From assembly GCA_037013495.1 (NCBI GenBank), contig CM072812.1:40049001-40113000 (forward strand): a stretch of DNA of 64,000 bases. The letters are read 5' to 3'. This DNA is from Hippophae tibetana (taxonomy: Eukaryota; Streptophyta; Magnoliopsida; Rosales; Elaeagnaceae). Shown one piece after another: positions 1-12,115 of the stretch (within the stretch, counting starts at the first letter, position 1; every line of letters starts with the position of its first letter). The notes below the pieces were generated by a model that was not told the DNA's origin, searched no databases, and saw only the letters and a list, made by a program, of their open reading frames with translations. A program made the position numbers and the translations under genes.

Positions 1-64
1 ACGTGTAATTTGAGCAATTAAAAGAAAATAATCACCTACACCAAGATAAGGGTAGAATAATAGG

Positions 65-218
65 TTATCTCATTTGTATATAATTTTCTTTTTGTGATTA
101 AGTTCTACCATATCAACTAATTAGTAATAATTAACTTATGTGTAAAACCTAATTATTATTAATTAGTTAAAGTGATGGAACTTATTAAAAAGAAAGAATT
201 TATGTGTAAATTGGATAA
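65..218. repeat. Foldback (MITE-like) inverted repeat
   Basis: The two arms, about 65-133 and 150-218, are imperfect reverse complements over roughly 69 bases around a 16-base centre. The innermost 34 bases match at 28 positions. The sequence is AT-rich and non-coding. It looks like a small foldback element, but no clear target duplication was found, so a chance or fossil palindrome is possible. Confidence 0.5.
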
Positions 219-1003
219 AAGTATGTGTATATTTGTCTAGAGAAAAAAGTTTATAAATATTTGTGTAAAATGGACTAAAATTTGGATGTTTAGAAATTAT
301 CTAGCCAATTTTATATGTATTTTTATGCATCAATTCCTTCATACTAACATTTATTTTATGTTTTTAATGGTTATTTCGTGTTTTACATGTATTTGGCAAC
401 AAAAAGGGTAAAAATGACAAAAGTAGATTTTTTTAACGTTGGTGACTACATTTAACATTAGATTGGGATACATCTAAAAGAAAAGGACTATAAATAGTGA
501 AAATATAGTCATATGGAAGCACTTAACAAGATGGTGGATGAGGAAAGTGGTAGCACTGATGAACTGGGTAAACGATGAAGAACCGGCCAATTAAATGTAT
601 TTTGGATGATTCAGCATGATTTAGGTTGGTTCTACTTATTTTTTGATAGATTCTTCATATTTATGGACTAATTTAGCATACCTTTATTTTCTTAAATACA
701 TGACATGGCAGAATTTTATCCATTTTTTTAAGGTTTGAAAGCCAGATTATTCCTAAATCAATTTAGACACTATATATACATCATAGGTACTGTTTATGCA
801 TAATTCTCACTTATAATTTACAAATTGAATGCCATATTGATAGAGAAAAAGATTCTCATAAAAGAAAGAATTTGAAGACTAAGAATAAGATTGAAGGCTT
901 GGAGATTTCTTTTCATGATAGAAATTTATGAATTGTTATTTGTAAAATAAGTCAAGCACCTAGGTTAAAAATTATAATTATACCTCAAATTTGCTTACTT
1001 TAG
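219..1003. other. AT-rich spacer, no gene seen
   Basis: Both strands are broken by frequent stops and no protein family, RNA or clear repeat is recognised. Confidence 0.6.
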
Positions 1004-2368
1004 TGATAATTTTATGAAAATAGCTTTATTTAGTTACTTCAAGCTAGATATTTACAGTGTTTTGGGAGAAATATTATTTAAAATGCATATTTTATGTTTA
1101 ACTATGTTGATATAAGTGAAATGGCATCAAAGGAACTAAAAGGAAAAAAATGGGACAATTTAGGATCAAAACAATCTTGATAGATCAAAACAGGCTTAAT
1201 AGATCAAACCACACTTTGATAGACAAGAGAGGACTCTTTAATCAATCAAGAAAGTAGGGCACCTACAATGATAAGCGGTAAGCATAATTAGATCAATAGA
1301 AAAGGTCTCAAATGATTGAGAATGGATAGATAAATTGAGTTTTGATCGAGCATTCTCAAGTTGAATGATGACATATGTAGATCCATTGAGTAAGGGTCTC
1401 AATCGATCGAATAATGCAGAATTTAATACATTAGCCCTATTTTAAGTATAAACCTATTTAAGTTAATTTAAACAATGCTAGAGGTCATAATTCAAGATAT
1501 AATTGACACAATTTACAGGAGCAATATAGAATTCAAAGATAAACATAATCCTCATAACAAAGGGAGGAGCTACACATCAAAATGAAATAGAGCAAGGAAG
1601 TCGGAGGAGATTGAAGACGAAGCTAAGACAAGTCAAGAGATTGATTATGCCTTATTATTTTTTCATCTTTTATTAATTTTTATGATCTTCTACATTGAAA
1701 TTATGAATTTGATCAAGGTGTGTAGAGGCTATATTTATTGTTTAGGGATCTTATGAATCAAATTTTCTACAATGTGAATTAATTATTTTGAACCAATTGT
1801 AATTATTATTTATTTCATATTATTTAATTTGATTTTCATTCTCTAATTGTTTGGCCAACAATTAATTTATAGAAGTAATTAAATAGATTCAAGAAAGTTA
1901 TTTGATTTCTTGTCATGATCAAATAATGTGCATGGCATTTGTAAACAAAAATGTATTTTTCATAGGTATGAGAACAATAATTACAAACATAATGAGTAGT
2001 ATGTAACTTAATTAGCATGATAGTGCAATCCAATTATTTACTATATGCTTATTTTGCTCAAGAGAGATGCAATTGATTTTATGATTATTATAGAAATTAT
2101 ATGGTGGAATTTTAGTCATTCACATATGGAGAAAACTGAGGGACTAGGATTCCTAGATCTTCCCTTATATTTGTTTACCCATCCATTGAGTAATTTTGGT
2201 CATTACTTTAATAATTTTATGCAACTTATGTTTTCATTGTCCAAATGGTATTAGTAATATTCAAATTGGTACTCAATTATAAAGTAATTAAACTCTTTAT
2301 GGGATTGATATCCACACTTAAAAATAAACTATATTACTTGCACAACCTATGCACTTACCTTAGTAGGT
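1004..2368 (+). mobile_element. Degraded Ty3/gypsy LTR, family 2, 5' LTR of the first gag relic
   Basis: The right half (about 1700-2368) matches the plus-strand LTR at 19667-20436. It also matches, in reverse complement, the LTRs at 3577-5505 and 14220-15422. Shared landmarks include the GGATCTTATGAA block near 1747, the AATGAGTAGTATGTAA block near 1990 and the U5-like GGGATTGATATCC near 2300. It is followed directly by a gag relic in the same orientation, as expected for a 5' LTR. The left edge at TGATAATTTT is a guess. A weak primer-site remnant starts with TGG at about 2377. Confidence 0.6.
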
Positions 2369-2484
2369 TAATTTTTTGGTACTTTTTTCAAAAAACGAAT
2401 AAATACTTTGTAAAATTTATCAATAGCATACATTACTACACTAGTTTGGACCTTATAATTTTTGTTTTAGTCTTTCTATAGCCT

Positions 2485-3414
2485 GTGATAGAGATAACTT
2501 TATGTAGATTAAGAAGAGAAAGACTATCACATCATCCACAAGTAATTATGGTAAAAAGTAATGATCAACAAGTAGTTGGAGTCCCTAAATCTTTAAGCAA
2601 TTTCACTGTCCCACAAGTGGATGGAGCTCAATCATCTATAAGTAGCTTGAGCATCAATGATAACAACTTTGAACTCAAGTTTGGTATAATTCAAATGGTA
2701 TAGACAAATCAATTTGAGGAACTACCTAATGATGATCCTAACTTTCATCTAGCTTGATTCTTGGAAATCTATGACACTTTTAAGATGAATGATGTTTTGG
2801 ATGATGCAATATGTCTTCCTTAGTTTCCTTTCTCACTAAGAGACAAAGCCAAGGCTTGGTTACAAACTTCAATAGTATGATCCATTATCACTTGGTAGTT
2901 ACAAGCTCAAATATTTTTGGCTAAATATTTTTCATTTTCAAAGACAACCAAGTTGAAGAATGATATCATGCCTTTTTAATAATTTGAAGGTGAATCATTT
3001 TATGTAGCATGAGAATGTTATAAGGAGCTACTAAGAAAGTTCCCTCACCATGGTCTTCCTACTAGGTTGTAGGTACAAACATTATATAATGGATTAATAG
3101 GACAACCAAAGATTATAATAGATGTTGCAATAGGGCGTGCTTTAATGAGTAAGACTAAGGAAAAAGCTTTTGCTTTACTTATGAAATTACCCCCAATAAA
3201 TGTCAGTTGCATGAGGATAGGCTTACCCCAAAGAAAGTAATTGGAGTAGTAGATATGGATACTCTTAGAACATTGCAAGTTCAAATCGATGATTTGTTGT
3301 TATGGTTATCTAAGAAGTTGGATATAGTGTCAAGTGGGGTAAATATGGTGCAAATCCCTTTTATTGTTTGTGAATATTGTAATGTACCTCATTCAACTGA
3401 AGTGTTGAAAAATG
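2485..3414 (+). pseudogene. Ty3/gypsy gag relic (Athila-like)
   Basis: The fragments read in order like the capsid part of plant Ty3/gypsy Gag polyproteins. First comes an N-terminal stretch with IIQMV and NQFEELPNDDPN. Next is FLEIYDTFKMNDV, then FPFSLRDKAKAWL near 2820-2860, the retrotransposon gag signature. After that come AKYFSFSKTTKLKNDI, a PHHGLPTRL block and the NGL...ALMSK block near 3090-3160. Several in-frame stops (near 2701, 2755, 2821, 3009 and 3068) make it a pseudogene. The end of the frame is cut at 3415 by an LTR start. The assignment follows known Gag family motifs; the exact lineage is inferred. Confidence 0.75.
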
Positions 3415-3576
3415 TGATAAATGCTCAAAAGTACTTAATATATCATTATTTTATGCATATTAAATGATTAAATATATTTAAATTGGCTTAGTTATACTAT
3501 CTTTTAAAACAAATATATATTTTCGAAATCATGGGTATGTTTTATTATTTTTTAGATATTTTAGCTTCAAAAAGTA

Positions 3577-5505
3577 TTTAATTGATCAAATATAAAACTT
3601 GATCGACATGAATTATGTAAATGGGTACGTAAATATACGTATCACAAACAAGCAATATAATAATAAGAAAATGTCATTCCCAATGAGATTATGTTATTTG
3701 AAACTAATTTTACAAGTAAAAAGTAAACATTGTTTTTTCTTGGGTTTTGAGAATGAAAAATAAAAAAACTAAAAATAAATAGTAATAATTAATTAACTCA
3801 AAATTAGCTACTAAGAAGATATATGAAAAACAAATATCTAGTAATACTTAATTTTCCAATTTTCTAAGAATATGAATCACTTAAATCTCCCCAATATAAT
3901 TACCAATCAATTACATGTTCAATTGCATCTAACCTAACATGTATTTTTCTCTCGAGTAAACTACACACCATATAATAATTAACCTAATCATATTCTCATG
4001 TCAATTAAATTACATACTACTCATTAAGTTCATCAATTATGGATTACAAACATAAGAATCATACATATTTTTCTAGAAACTATACATGTTATTTAAACAA
4101 GATTAACAATTAAATAATTTTCTCAAATCTATCCAACTACCTCTATAATTGAATTTTTGGAAAAATAATTAATAATATAAAAATTAGATTAAATAATATA
4201 ATTGAATTGAAATCATAATTGAGGTAAAAATATTAGATCATCAAATGTAAAAAATTGGGTTCATAAGACCCCTAATTAATAAATTAGATAGATATAATTA
4301 TATTTATAAAGCTTAGATTTATCATAAAGAAAGACATGAAAATTAATAAAGTAAGGAGAAGAATAATATATACAATCAATATCTTGAATTGTAGCACCAA
4401 TCTTCTCTTGAATCTCCACCAAAATTGTATATCCTTTTAAACGTTTTCTATATTTTCTCTCTTCTTTGCACCAAAAATTGATAAAAAGAACTATAAATTC
4501 AACTATTACGGTTTTTGGTGGAATTAGGAGGATAAATTAGGCTCAAATGGAACTTAGACCATAAGATTAGCTTCATATCAAGGGTTGACATGAAAAAATA
4601 AAAATTAAATGGTGTAGGCCAATGGGATCACGACACATGGAAAGGGAGGAACATGAGGCCAATCAACGTGTGATGCGTGGTAGGGACAAACTGATGTTGG
4701 TCAATGAGGGCTTAGTCAACAATATATGGCACGTTGATTATCTAACTAGATTTAATGGTGCCATGGTGGAATGAACGGACAAATCTAGATGGCACATACT
4801 CGTTGATTGCATGTTAAAACTCAAAATGAAATATGTGGCGACACATGGAAACACCAGCTTTAGTGGCACCTGCGGTGCATTTCGATTGACCTTTTTTGCT
4901 TATATGTTGTCCACATGGAAATGACTGATCATTTTTACATATAGCACGCTTCAATTGGCTTCCCTTGGTTGCATGGCATCCACGTTTTCTATTCTGATTT
5001 GTCTTGCATTAAAATTCCTAAAAAATCCATAAAAATTCCAAACAATTTTTGAAAAATATATTTTTATCTCTTTTCACTAGAAAGTTCATATTTTAATATT
5101 TTAACACTAAAATTACGAATTATTGAATAAAATGAACAAATATTAAGCAAAAAAGTACATTGATGACTCTACTTTCAAAGAGTTATTGAACCCTCAAACC
5201 CCTCAAAAGTCATAAAATTCAATGACAAAGAGGTTCACATATTCATCAATCAATGTTCCATCAATAAAAGGATATGTAAGGTTTTTGATGAATTGATTCA
5301 TGTGTATGTGTCTTGCACATGAATTCATCCAATGAATACATGAAACCAACCTATTTGTACATGCTAATCAATTCAATCTTAGATCAAGTCTCATAAGTCA
5401 TATTTTTACATCTCTCTCCACTAATGTAAATATTCACTTAGCTAAGGATCAATAAGGGCTTTACATACTTGTAATGTAATGTTAGGTTGAGGCAGGAGCC
5501 AATAA
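3577..5505 (-). mobile_element. Nested family 2 LTR inside the family 1 LTR
   Basis: 3600-5000 is clearly homologous, in the same orientation, to 14220-15420. Shared blocks include ATACTACTCATTAA, GGGTTCATAAGACCCCT and the GTGGCACC region. In reverse complement it matches the plus-strand family 2 LTRs. It interrupts the family 1 LTR at LTR position ~164. The far part (5000-5505) has no second copy here to confirm it. The edges are approximate and no matching 5-bp duplication is visible, so a solo LTR is likely but not proven. Confidence 0.6.
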
Positions 5506-5639
5506 ATGAAGACACGAAGAAAAATACTGGAGGCAAAACATCATAAATATATTGAGAAAAGAAATGAGGACAATTCAAAAAGATGGAAAAAATTAGACAA
5601 ATTGGGTCAAAATGTTAAAAATGTCAAAAATTCCAAAAT

Positions 5640-6040
5640 CCCGCACGCAATCGCCAATCCGTGTTGAATCTCGCACTTCGTAGCCCATCCATACCGAGTC
5701 CCACGCTCACCAGCGTGCGTACATGCCCAACACACGCCGGCTTACACCTATCACATACCTAACACACGATCGCACGCACTTGGCACACGCCTAATACACG
5801 CCCGCACGCAACTGGCATATGCCTAACCATCACATGTAGCCAACACATGCCCCGCTAGTGTACGCAACCAGCAGACATCCTGCACATGTCACATCGATTT
5901 ATACGCATGTCGGCACATTCTCCTATAGTTTCACACGCACGCCAGCACAGACTCTAATTGTGTCATGCACATGCCTACGTGTGCCCAACACCTATCTACC
6001 TAAAGTTTTGTGCCCCTTACACATGCCAACCTATCTAAAC
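5640..6040. repeat. Degenerate GC-richer tandem motif block in LTR
   Basis: Loosely repeated motifs such as CGCACGCA, GGCACACGCC and AACACACG recur through this block, which is far richer in C and G than its surroundings. It occupies the same LTR position as the GC island at 12116-12263 and looks like an older, C-to-T-decayed version. Confidence 0.55.
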
Positions 6041-7323
6041 TTGACCAAATTCAAAATTTGAAATATTTTCCCCCCTTCTTTTGCCTTTTCCTCACCTATA
6101 AAAGGACCCTCTTTCCCATTGTAAAACACATACTTTTTTGAGCTCTTTCTCTCTCTAGAAAGTTTTCTTTTTCTTAGTTCTTAGTTTTAAAGTTTTCTTT
6201 TTGATTCTATAAGCGGAGATGCAAATCCATTTGAAGGTGTTCCAGCAACAGAATTAGCATCGAACTGTTGTAAAGAGTCTTTTAAGGTATAATTTTAATG
6301 TATTCTTTAAAGTTATCTTTTATTCTCATATGTTATATTTAATTTGTCTGTTATTAAATTTTACATGACTAACTGTTTATAAATATGATTTACTAATAAC
6401 ATTATTCTGATTGCAAATTATTAAATAGGTAAAACATCTCTATAAAATAAATTGATTTTGTTTTTATTAAAGATTTTATATTAAGAATGTTACAGATAAA
6501 TATATTATTTTTCATTAAAAACTTAAATCTGAAAGTTAGATTTTAAGGTTTAACTATTCAGTTTGATTTAGAGTAGTGTTCTTTTATTTGTTGGTACAAT
6601 CGCCCGGTAGTTAGAGTGAAGCTCAATTTTCAAAAATTTTTATAAGAATTATTATTCAAAAATATATTAACAACATATTTTCAGTAATGGTTTTAAAACT
6701 TGAAAGTTAGTACTAGGATAATTAAATTATTAGGTTTAATTTGAACATCTTCAATAAAGTCTAATTAATTGACTCCGCCTAAAGTTGTGATTAGATAGTT
6801 TTCTATTTTCTTAGAAAAAAGCTAAAATTTAATACTTAATTAATTAATAGGCCTTGTCTAAGGATATTAGTTAATTAAGATTAAACAAAAGAATTTGGGC
6901 CCCACCTAAGGATATTTTCATACCAAAAAGAGAAAATAAAAAAAAATATTAATTTATATTTTTAATAACTTAAATAATATGAGCAAACATAATTAACTTA
7001 ATGATTATATCCTTAAATACTCCACTGTTATAAATGATAAAAATTTGTATTATTGTTTATTGAATCTATATCTATGCTTTTTTGTTATTAGATTAGGAAA
7101 CATAAATCAAAATATCGTGACAAGATGTTTAGGATTTAATTTTTTTAAAAAAAGTTTGAATAATATATTAAAAACCACATGTATTTCTTCCTTAGATCGA
7201 CCTTGGGAGTATACTTATCATTTTCTATAAAATTATTCGTGCACTTGCGAGAGTTTTATAAATATAAAACCAAAGTATCTACAAGATCAGTATTGTTGTA
7301 CCGGTCTTGTGCTCATCAAGTTT

Positions 7324-7342
7324 TTGGCACCATTGTCGGGGA
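7324..7342 (+). other. Primer-binding site (Asp-tRNA type)
   Basis: TGGCACCATTGTCGGGGA lies 6 bases after the LTR end. It differs at few positions from the consensus TGGCGCCGTTGCCGGGGA, complementary to the plant Asp-tRNA 3' end and used by Athila-like elements. Confidence 0.75.
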
Positions 7343-8270
7343 GTTGATGTTGTGCTCATCAAAAACACCCCAAAACTTATTTTCAAACTTGTTTTATTTT
7401 TTAGAAGAATAATTATGTTGTGTGTTTTTTATAGAGTGCAATACAATTAACCTCACTCTATAGCATAACATATGATTGCACTTTCTTCTTGTATAAGCTA
7501 AAGGTGAAAAGAATGCTTATTGGTTACGCATAAAATATGGTTTAAAGATACGAAAGGTTCTTAATTGAGCTCAAATAGGTGACTAAAGATATTAACAATA
7601 GTTAGCTTGATTGGCTCAATCGATCCAAATAAGATCCAAATCATCTCTTGCTAACTGCTACTTAGAATTTTTCCTCAAGGGATGATCAAATAAATTCTAA
7701 AACATAGTAGATCTCATCAATTTGTATAACTCACCATAAAAATGTTCTCATTAAACACACTGAAATCAATCATGAACATGTGTATAAAAATTTGAAACAA
7801 TCAATCAAAACTAGAAAGCATATCACATGAATAATGTAAGTATCTTAACAATTATGTTACACTCCTTATCCTAGTAATGGAAACCAATTTTTAAAATTAG
7901 GTTCATACATTTCATATCAATCATGCATGCATTTGGTTTCCATGTATTTATCAATTTCTACCAAAATCATGATTAAAAATATCCTAAAATAAAACAATTT
8001 CTAAAAATTTAAAATACGTACAAAATCGTAAAGTAGAGAATGAAGTTCCCTCCCTAAACTTAAATTGTACATTCCCCCAAATAAGCACATATAAATATGA
8101 AAAATTAAAAGGAAGGAATCCTTAGTCTTGGCACACCACATCTGTCGTTGAAATGCTCGATCTTGTTGCACCATTGCTCTCCACATTTATTCACCTACAA
8201 AATAAAAACAATAAAAATATTAATAAAATAATGTTAGGTTTCCTCATAATCAATGTCACATTTAATGTCC
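7343..8270 (-). mobile_element. Post-integrase region of a minus-strand Athila-like element
   Basis: Read on the minus strand, about 7440-8000 aligns along its length with the plus-strand post-integrase segment at 18500-19000. Both contain the ATGCATG...GATATGAAAT block, the TTTAGAAT-TATTTGATCATC block and the CACCTTTAGCT block. It lies just downstream, on the minus strand, of an integrase C-terminal relic. No coding potential is evident. 7343-7430 is a short stretch belonging to the plus-strand element whose LTR ends at 7318. Confidence 0.6.
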
Positions 8271-8274
8271 TTGA

Positions 8275-8485
8275 CTAGATGTCATATCAAATCCCATGGT
8301 ACATCCCTCTATGTCTATTTACTATTAGTTTGCTCGAAAACAATTTAAGTTTTGTATAGTTCAATAATACTTCATGTTTTGTTTTAAAAACATAGAGTTC
8401 AATTCTCTTATCATGCCATATTTTTTTGAACTTGTTGGCATTCTCATAAGCACTCCATCATAGCTCATCTAATTTATGTATTTGT
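8275..8485 (-). pseudogene. Ty3/gypsy integrase C-terminal relic
   Basis: The minus-strand translation includes RMIQIHKLDEL, then SAYENANKFKKIWHDKRI and LLNYTKLKLFSSKL. These match the end of plant Ty3/gypsy integrases, which typically have a LDEL..DAYENA..YKE..K.WHDK segment followed by LLFNSRLKLFPGKL. At least one in-frame stop is present. The primer site of the adjacent minus-strand LTR lies only about 90 bases away, so gag, protease, reverse transcriptase and most of integrase are deleted from this element. Confidence 0.65.
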
Positions 8486-8571
8486 ATCATCCTTTTCACC
8501 TCCCCAAGGACTCTAACATTAGGGATCTTTAATAGATAGTTTGAATATGGATCTAATGAATAACAAAATCA

Positions 8572-8594
8572 AGTCCCCAAAAACGGTGCCAAAA
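8572..8594 (-). other. Primer-binding site of the minus-strand LTR
   Basis: Read on the minus strand, TGGCACCGTTTTTGGGG follows the LTR end with the usual short spacer. It matches the Asp-tRNA-type primer site with changes in the middle. Confidence 0.65.
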
Positions 8595-8598
8595 ACTT

Positions 8599-9772
8599 GA
8601 TGATGACACAAGACCGACATCAAGTTAGCGGTACCGATCTTACAGATACTTTACTTTTATATTTGAAAAAACTCTCACAAGTGTACTAATCATTTTATAG
8701 AAAATGGAAAGTATACTCCTAATGTCGATCTAAAGAAGGAATATATGTGGTTTTTAATTTATTATTCATACTTTTAAAAACGAAATTAAATTCTAAACAT
8801 TTTGTCACGATATTTTGATTTTTGTGTTTCCTAATCTAATAATAAAAAAAACAAACATATATATGATTCAACAAACAATTATGCAAATTTTTATCATTCA
8901 TAACAATTATGCAAATTAAGTTAATTATGCTTGCTCATATTATTTAGATTATTAATATTATTGATTCTCTCTTTTGTATATGAATACCACCTTTGGTAGG
9001 GTTAGATATTCTTTCTTAATTGAACAAATTAATTAACATCTATGGGTGAGGTCGATAATGAATTTGGTTAATTAAATTAATTTTTTTCCTAAGAGAATGA
9101 AAATGAACTATTTAAATGTCGTCTTTGGTGGGGTTAAACATTTTAAATTTTATTTAAGGTATCCAAATTAAACTTAAGAATTTAATTATCTGATTACTAA
9201 CTTTGAAGTTTTAAAACCATTATTGAAAATATGTTGTCAATACATTTTTAAATCATAGTTCTTATAAAAAAATTGAAATAGAGCTTCACTCTAACTACCG
9301 GGTGATTATGCCAACAAATAAAAGAGCACTACTCTAAATCAAACCGGATAATTAAATCATAAAATCTAATTTGAATAGGCTGGCATGTATGTGGGGAGTG
9401 AGATTTGTAGCAGACGGGTGTTGGCACGGGTAGGACAAGTGTGGGTGTATTATGGTGGGCGTGGGACTCGATGTGGGTATGTGCGTGCGCAGAACTTGAC
9501 ATTTTTTACTGTTTGACCCATTTTGTCCAATTTTTCTATTTTTTTTACCTTTCTTCATTTTTTCTCAACATATTTGTGATGTATTGCTTCTAGTAATTTT
9601 TTGAGTCTTTAAGTTATTTTTAAACGAAAATACCTGAAAAATAATGAAAATACCAATGATTCCAAAAAGATAAATTTATATAAAAATATCATAAAATCTT
9701 ACAAATATAAATCTATTTAATCAATTAAAGTACATTAAATCTTAGTAATTGTAGTTTATTTTTAAGCACTCA
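8599..9772 (-). mobile_element. Family 1 LTR, minus strand, internally deleted
   Basis: The ends match family 1: TGATGATGACAC at the low side is the reverse complement of the LTR end, and AAGCACTCA at 9772 is the reverse complement of the LTR start. It is about 1.17 kb against 1.83 kb for intact copies. The missing part is the leader region between the GC block and the CGCCCGGTAG-like block near 9295. It faces the plus-strand LTR ending at 7318, giving an inverted LTR pair, and sits in an older minus-strand pol relic. Confidence 0.7.
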
Positions 9773-9959
9773 CGAGGATCCTATCTCAAAAGTCTCCAAA
9801 ACCATATTAGGTATACACATGGGTGGTGTAGCTTCCAAATAATTCACACAATCAACAATATTAATCATAGATTCTATACTCTCAAAATTAAAATTGATTA
9901 AGTTATTTCTTGGTGATTTTACTTCATTATTCATAGCATCATTTGTAATAGTATGAAGT

Positions 9960-10610
9960 GTAGGAGACTCAAATTTTTTTTTTAAGTTATCAATATGATC
10001 AGTAACATCTACCTAGAGCATTCATTAACATTATCAATATCAGGGGGTTTAGATGTTTTAAAAACTTTAAGTGTTACTTGTTCATCTTGCACTATTATCA
10101 TAACCTTACCTTTTTGTACATCAATGTGTGCTCTTTTGGTTGCTAAGAATGGATGAACAAGTATGATAAGAATGTTGTGGTTCTCTTCCATGTCTAGTAT
10201 AATGAAATCTGTAAGAAAGATAAACTTGTCTACTTTTAGTAGCACATCTTCTACCACACCCCGGGATCGCTTAATTGACCTATCTACATTTGTAATGTTA
10301 CTAAAGTGCGTTTGGCTTGACCAACTCCTAATCTTCTAAAGATTGATAACGACATAAAGTTAATGCTTGAACCTAAGTCACATAGTGCTTTCTCAAAGTT
10401 CATTTCTCAATTGTGCAAGAAATATCAAAGCTACTCAGATCTTTCAATTTTTAGGGTAGTTCTCTAGTAATGATGTTACTACAAGCTTCAGTCAAGGTTA
10501 TTGTTTCATTATCTCTAAGCCTTCTCTTCTTAGATAGGATGTTCTTTATAAATTTGGCATAAGAAGGTAATTGTTCAAGTGCATCTATAAATTGTATATT
10601 TATGTGCAAC
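9960..10610 (-). pseudogene. Ty3/gypsy aspartic protease (retropepsin) relic
   Basis: The minus-strand reading begins with QFIDALEQLPSYAKFIKNI near 10600, the segment leading into the protease domain. It continues through a frameshifted equivalent of the LGSSINFMSLS active-site region near 10370. After 10257 it is VVEDVLLKVDKFIFLTDFII, then LDMEEN and FLATKRAHIDVQKGK. The family normally reads VEDVLVKVDKFIFPADFIVLDMEED..ILGRPFLAT. Here the LGRPF motif is changed to LVHPF. Frameshifts and a stop make it non-functional. It continues the minus-strand gag relic at 10615-11827 and 13662-14190. Confidence 0.75.
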
Positions 10611-10614
10611 ATTT

Positions 10615-11827
10615 TAAAAGTATTTAGAAATTTTTAATATTGTGTATCTAACCTTTTCTTTGGTAGTCTTTGAGGTAAAATAATAGTGGGTTTGTAGAGA
10701 TTACTCCTTTTTGGCTGAATTATTTCCTTTCCAGTTCTATATTTATCCACTTGTTCCTCCCCATCCTTTTTAGCTTCATGTTTCTCCTCATCCTTTTAAG
10801 TATTATATTCCATCTCTAAATTTTTACCACTCCTCCAAGATATGGAATTGTAATACTCCTTACCTTATCTTCTTGGGTTCATAATTATGTCACTTGGAAG
10901 GTTACCTTGATGCCTTTAACTTATGGCCTGGACAAGTTGCCCTATTTGAGTCTCTAAATTTCAAATTGAAGCCTCTTGGGTGGACACTTTTGTATTTACT
11001 AACTAGATCAAGTATTTTATCATCCATATTAAAGAATTTTTATTATCCACCATTGGTGTATTCTTTTCTTGGGCTTATGCTTATTGTGGTTGTTGAAAAC
11101 CAAGTGGTGGAATGATTGGCAGTTGAATTGATTACCACCTTGATTGTTGTTTTTACTCTAAGTGAAATTTGGATGTTGTCTCCATCCTCGGTTATATATG
11201 TTCGAGTATAAATTATTATTTCAGTTCATATTACCCATATAATATGTTGATTTAGTATTATTTAGAAAATTATCAAACAAATGAGCTCCCCCACAAAAGA
11301 CATAGGGTACCCTTGAATCTTGGACCTGGTTTATACTCGCTGGTGAGTTTTGATCTTTCAAAAGATTCACCAAAGATGACACTTGATCTTAAGTGCCATG
11401 ATATCATTTACCACTTGTATTTTGGCTACTCATTTTATGGCTTCCATTCTATACATACATAGGCCATTGATAATTATTACTAGCTATTTTCTTGATAAAC
11501 TCATAAGCTTGATTATAAGATTTGACTAACAAAGCTTCATTAGTGGATACATCAACAAAGGTTCTTGTTTGAGTATAGAGACCATTATAAAAAATCTTCA
11601 TTTGGATTCAATGATGGATACCATAATAAGGACACTTCCTTAGAAATTCTTTGAATCTTTCCCATGCTTCGTATGAAGATTCCCTTCAATTTTTTAGTAG
11701 GAGATAATATCATTCCTAAGCTTGACATTCTTAGTTGGTGAGAAGAATTTCATCAAGAATCTCTTCACCAAAGCATTCCAAGTTGTAATGCAATTAGGTG
11801 GCAAAGAATTTATCCAAGCTCGAACAT
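10615..11827 (-). pseudogene. Ty3/gypsy gag relic, C-terminal portion
   Basis: The minus-strand translation from 11827 downward shows RAWINSLPPNCITTWNALVK, then RFLMKF.SPTKNVKLRNDI. Further on it has FYNGLYTQTRTFVDVSTNEA and IKKIASNNYQWP. These are the canonical plant Ty3/gypsy Gag blocks in order. Stops and shifts interrupt it after about 11700. Its N-terminal part lies at 13662-14190, on the other side of a solo LTR. Confidence 0.75.
11823..11827. repeat. Target-site duplication AACAT (left)
   Basis: The five bases AACAT immediately precede the LTR start TGATGAGTGC and are repeated exactly after its end, at 13662-13666. Confidence 0.9.
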
Positions 11828-12115
11828 TGATGAGTGCTCAAAAAGCACTAAAATAACCATGATTTTATGCACATTAATTGATTAAAAATATATATATTTA
11901 TATGTTTTATCATATATTTATATAAATTTATCTTTTTCGGAATCACAGGTATTTTTATTGTTTTTCAGGTATTTTGGCCTAAAAACGCAACTTAAAGACT
12001 CAAAGAGGAATACTTGAAGCAATACATCACAAATATATTAATAAATAAATGGGGAAAGGTCAACAAACATGGAAAAATTGGACAAAATGGGTCAAAAATG
12101 TCAAAAAGGAGAAAA

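Larger units (their letters stand above)
3415..7318 (+). mobile_element. Family 1 LTR (5' LTR of an Athila-like element), split by a nested LTR
   Basis: The start TGATAAATGCTCAAAAG at 3415 matches the starts of the solo LTRs at 11828 and 35498. The piece at 3415-3576 covers the first ~163 LTR bases and the piece at about 5506-7318 resumes at the next base, so the intervening 1.9 kb is a later insertion. A TATA box (CTATAAAAGG) lies near 6096. The GC-richer block at 5640-6040 corresponds to the GC island of the younger copy. The end ...CTCATCA at 7318 is followed by a primer-binding site, so this is a 5' LTR, not a solo one. A 5-bp duplication was not confirmed. Confidence 0.75.

Noticed and set aside
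1170-1430. GATC-word cluster as a possible regulatory array or CRISPR-like repeat
   Set aside because: Spacing is irregular and words are degenerate. It resembles U3 of plant LTRs and nothing supports CRISPR in a plant nuclear sequence.
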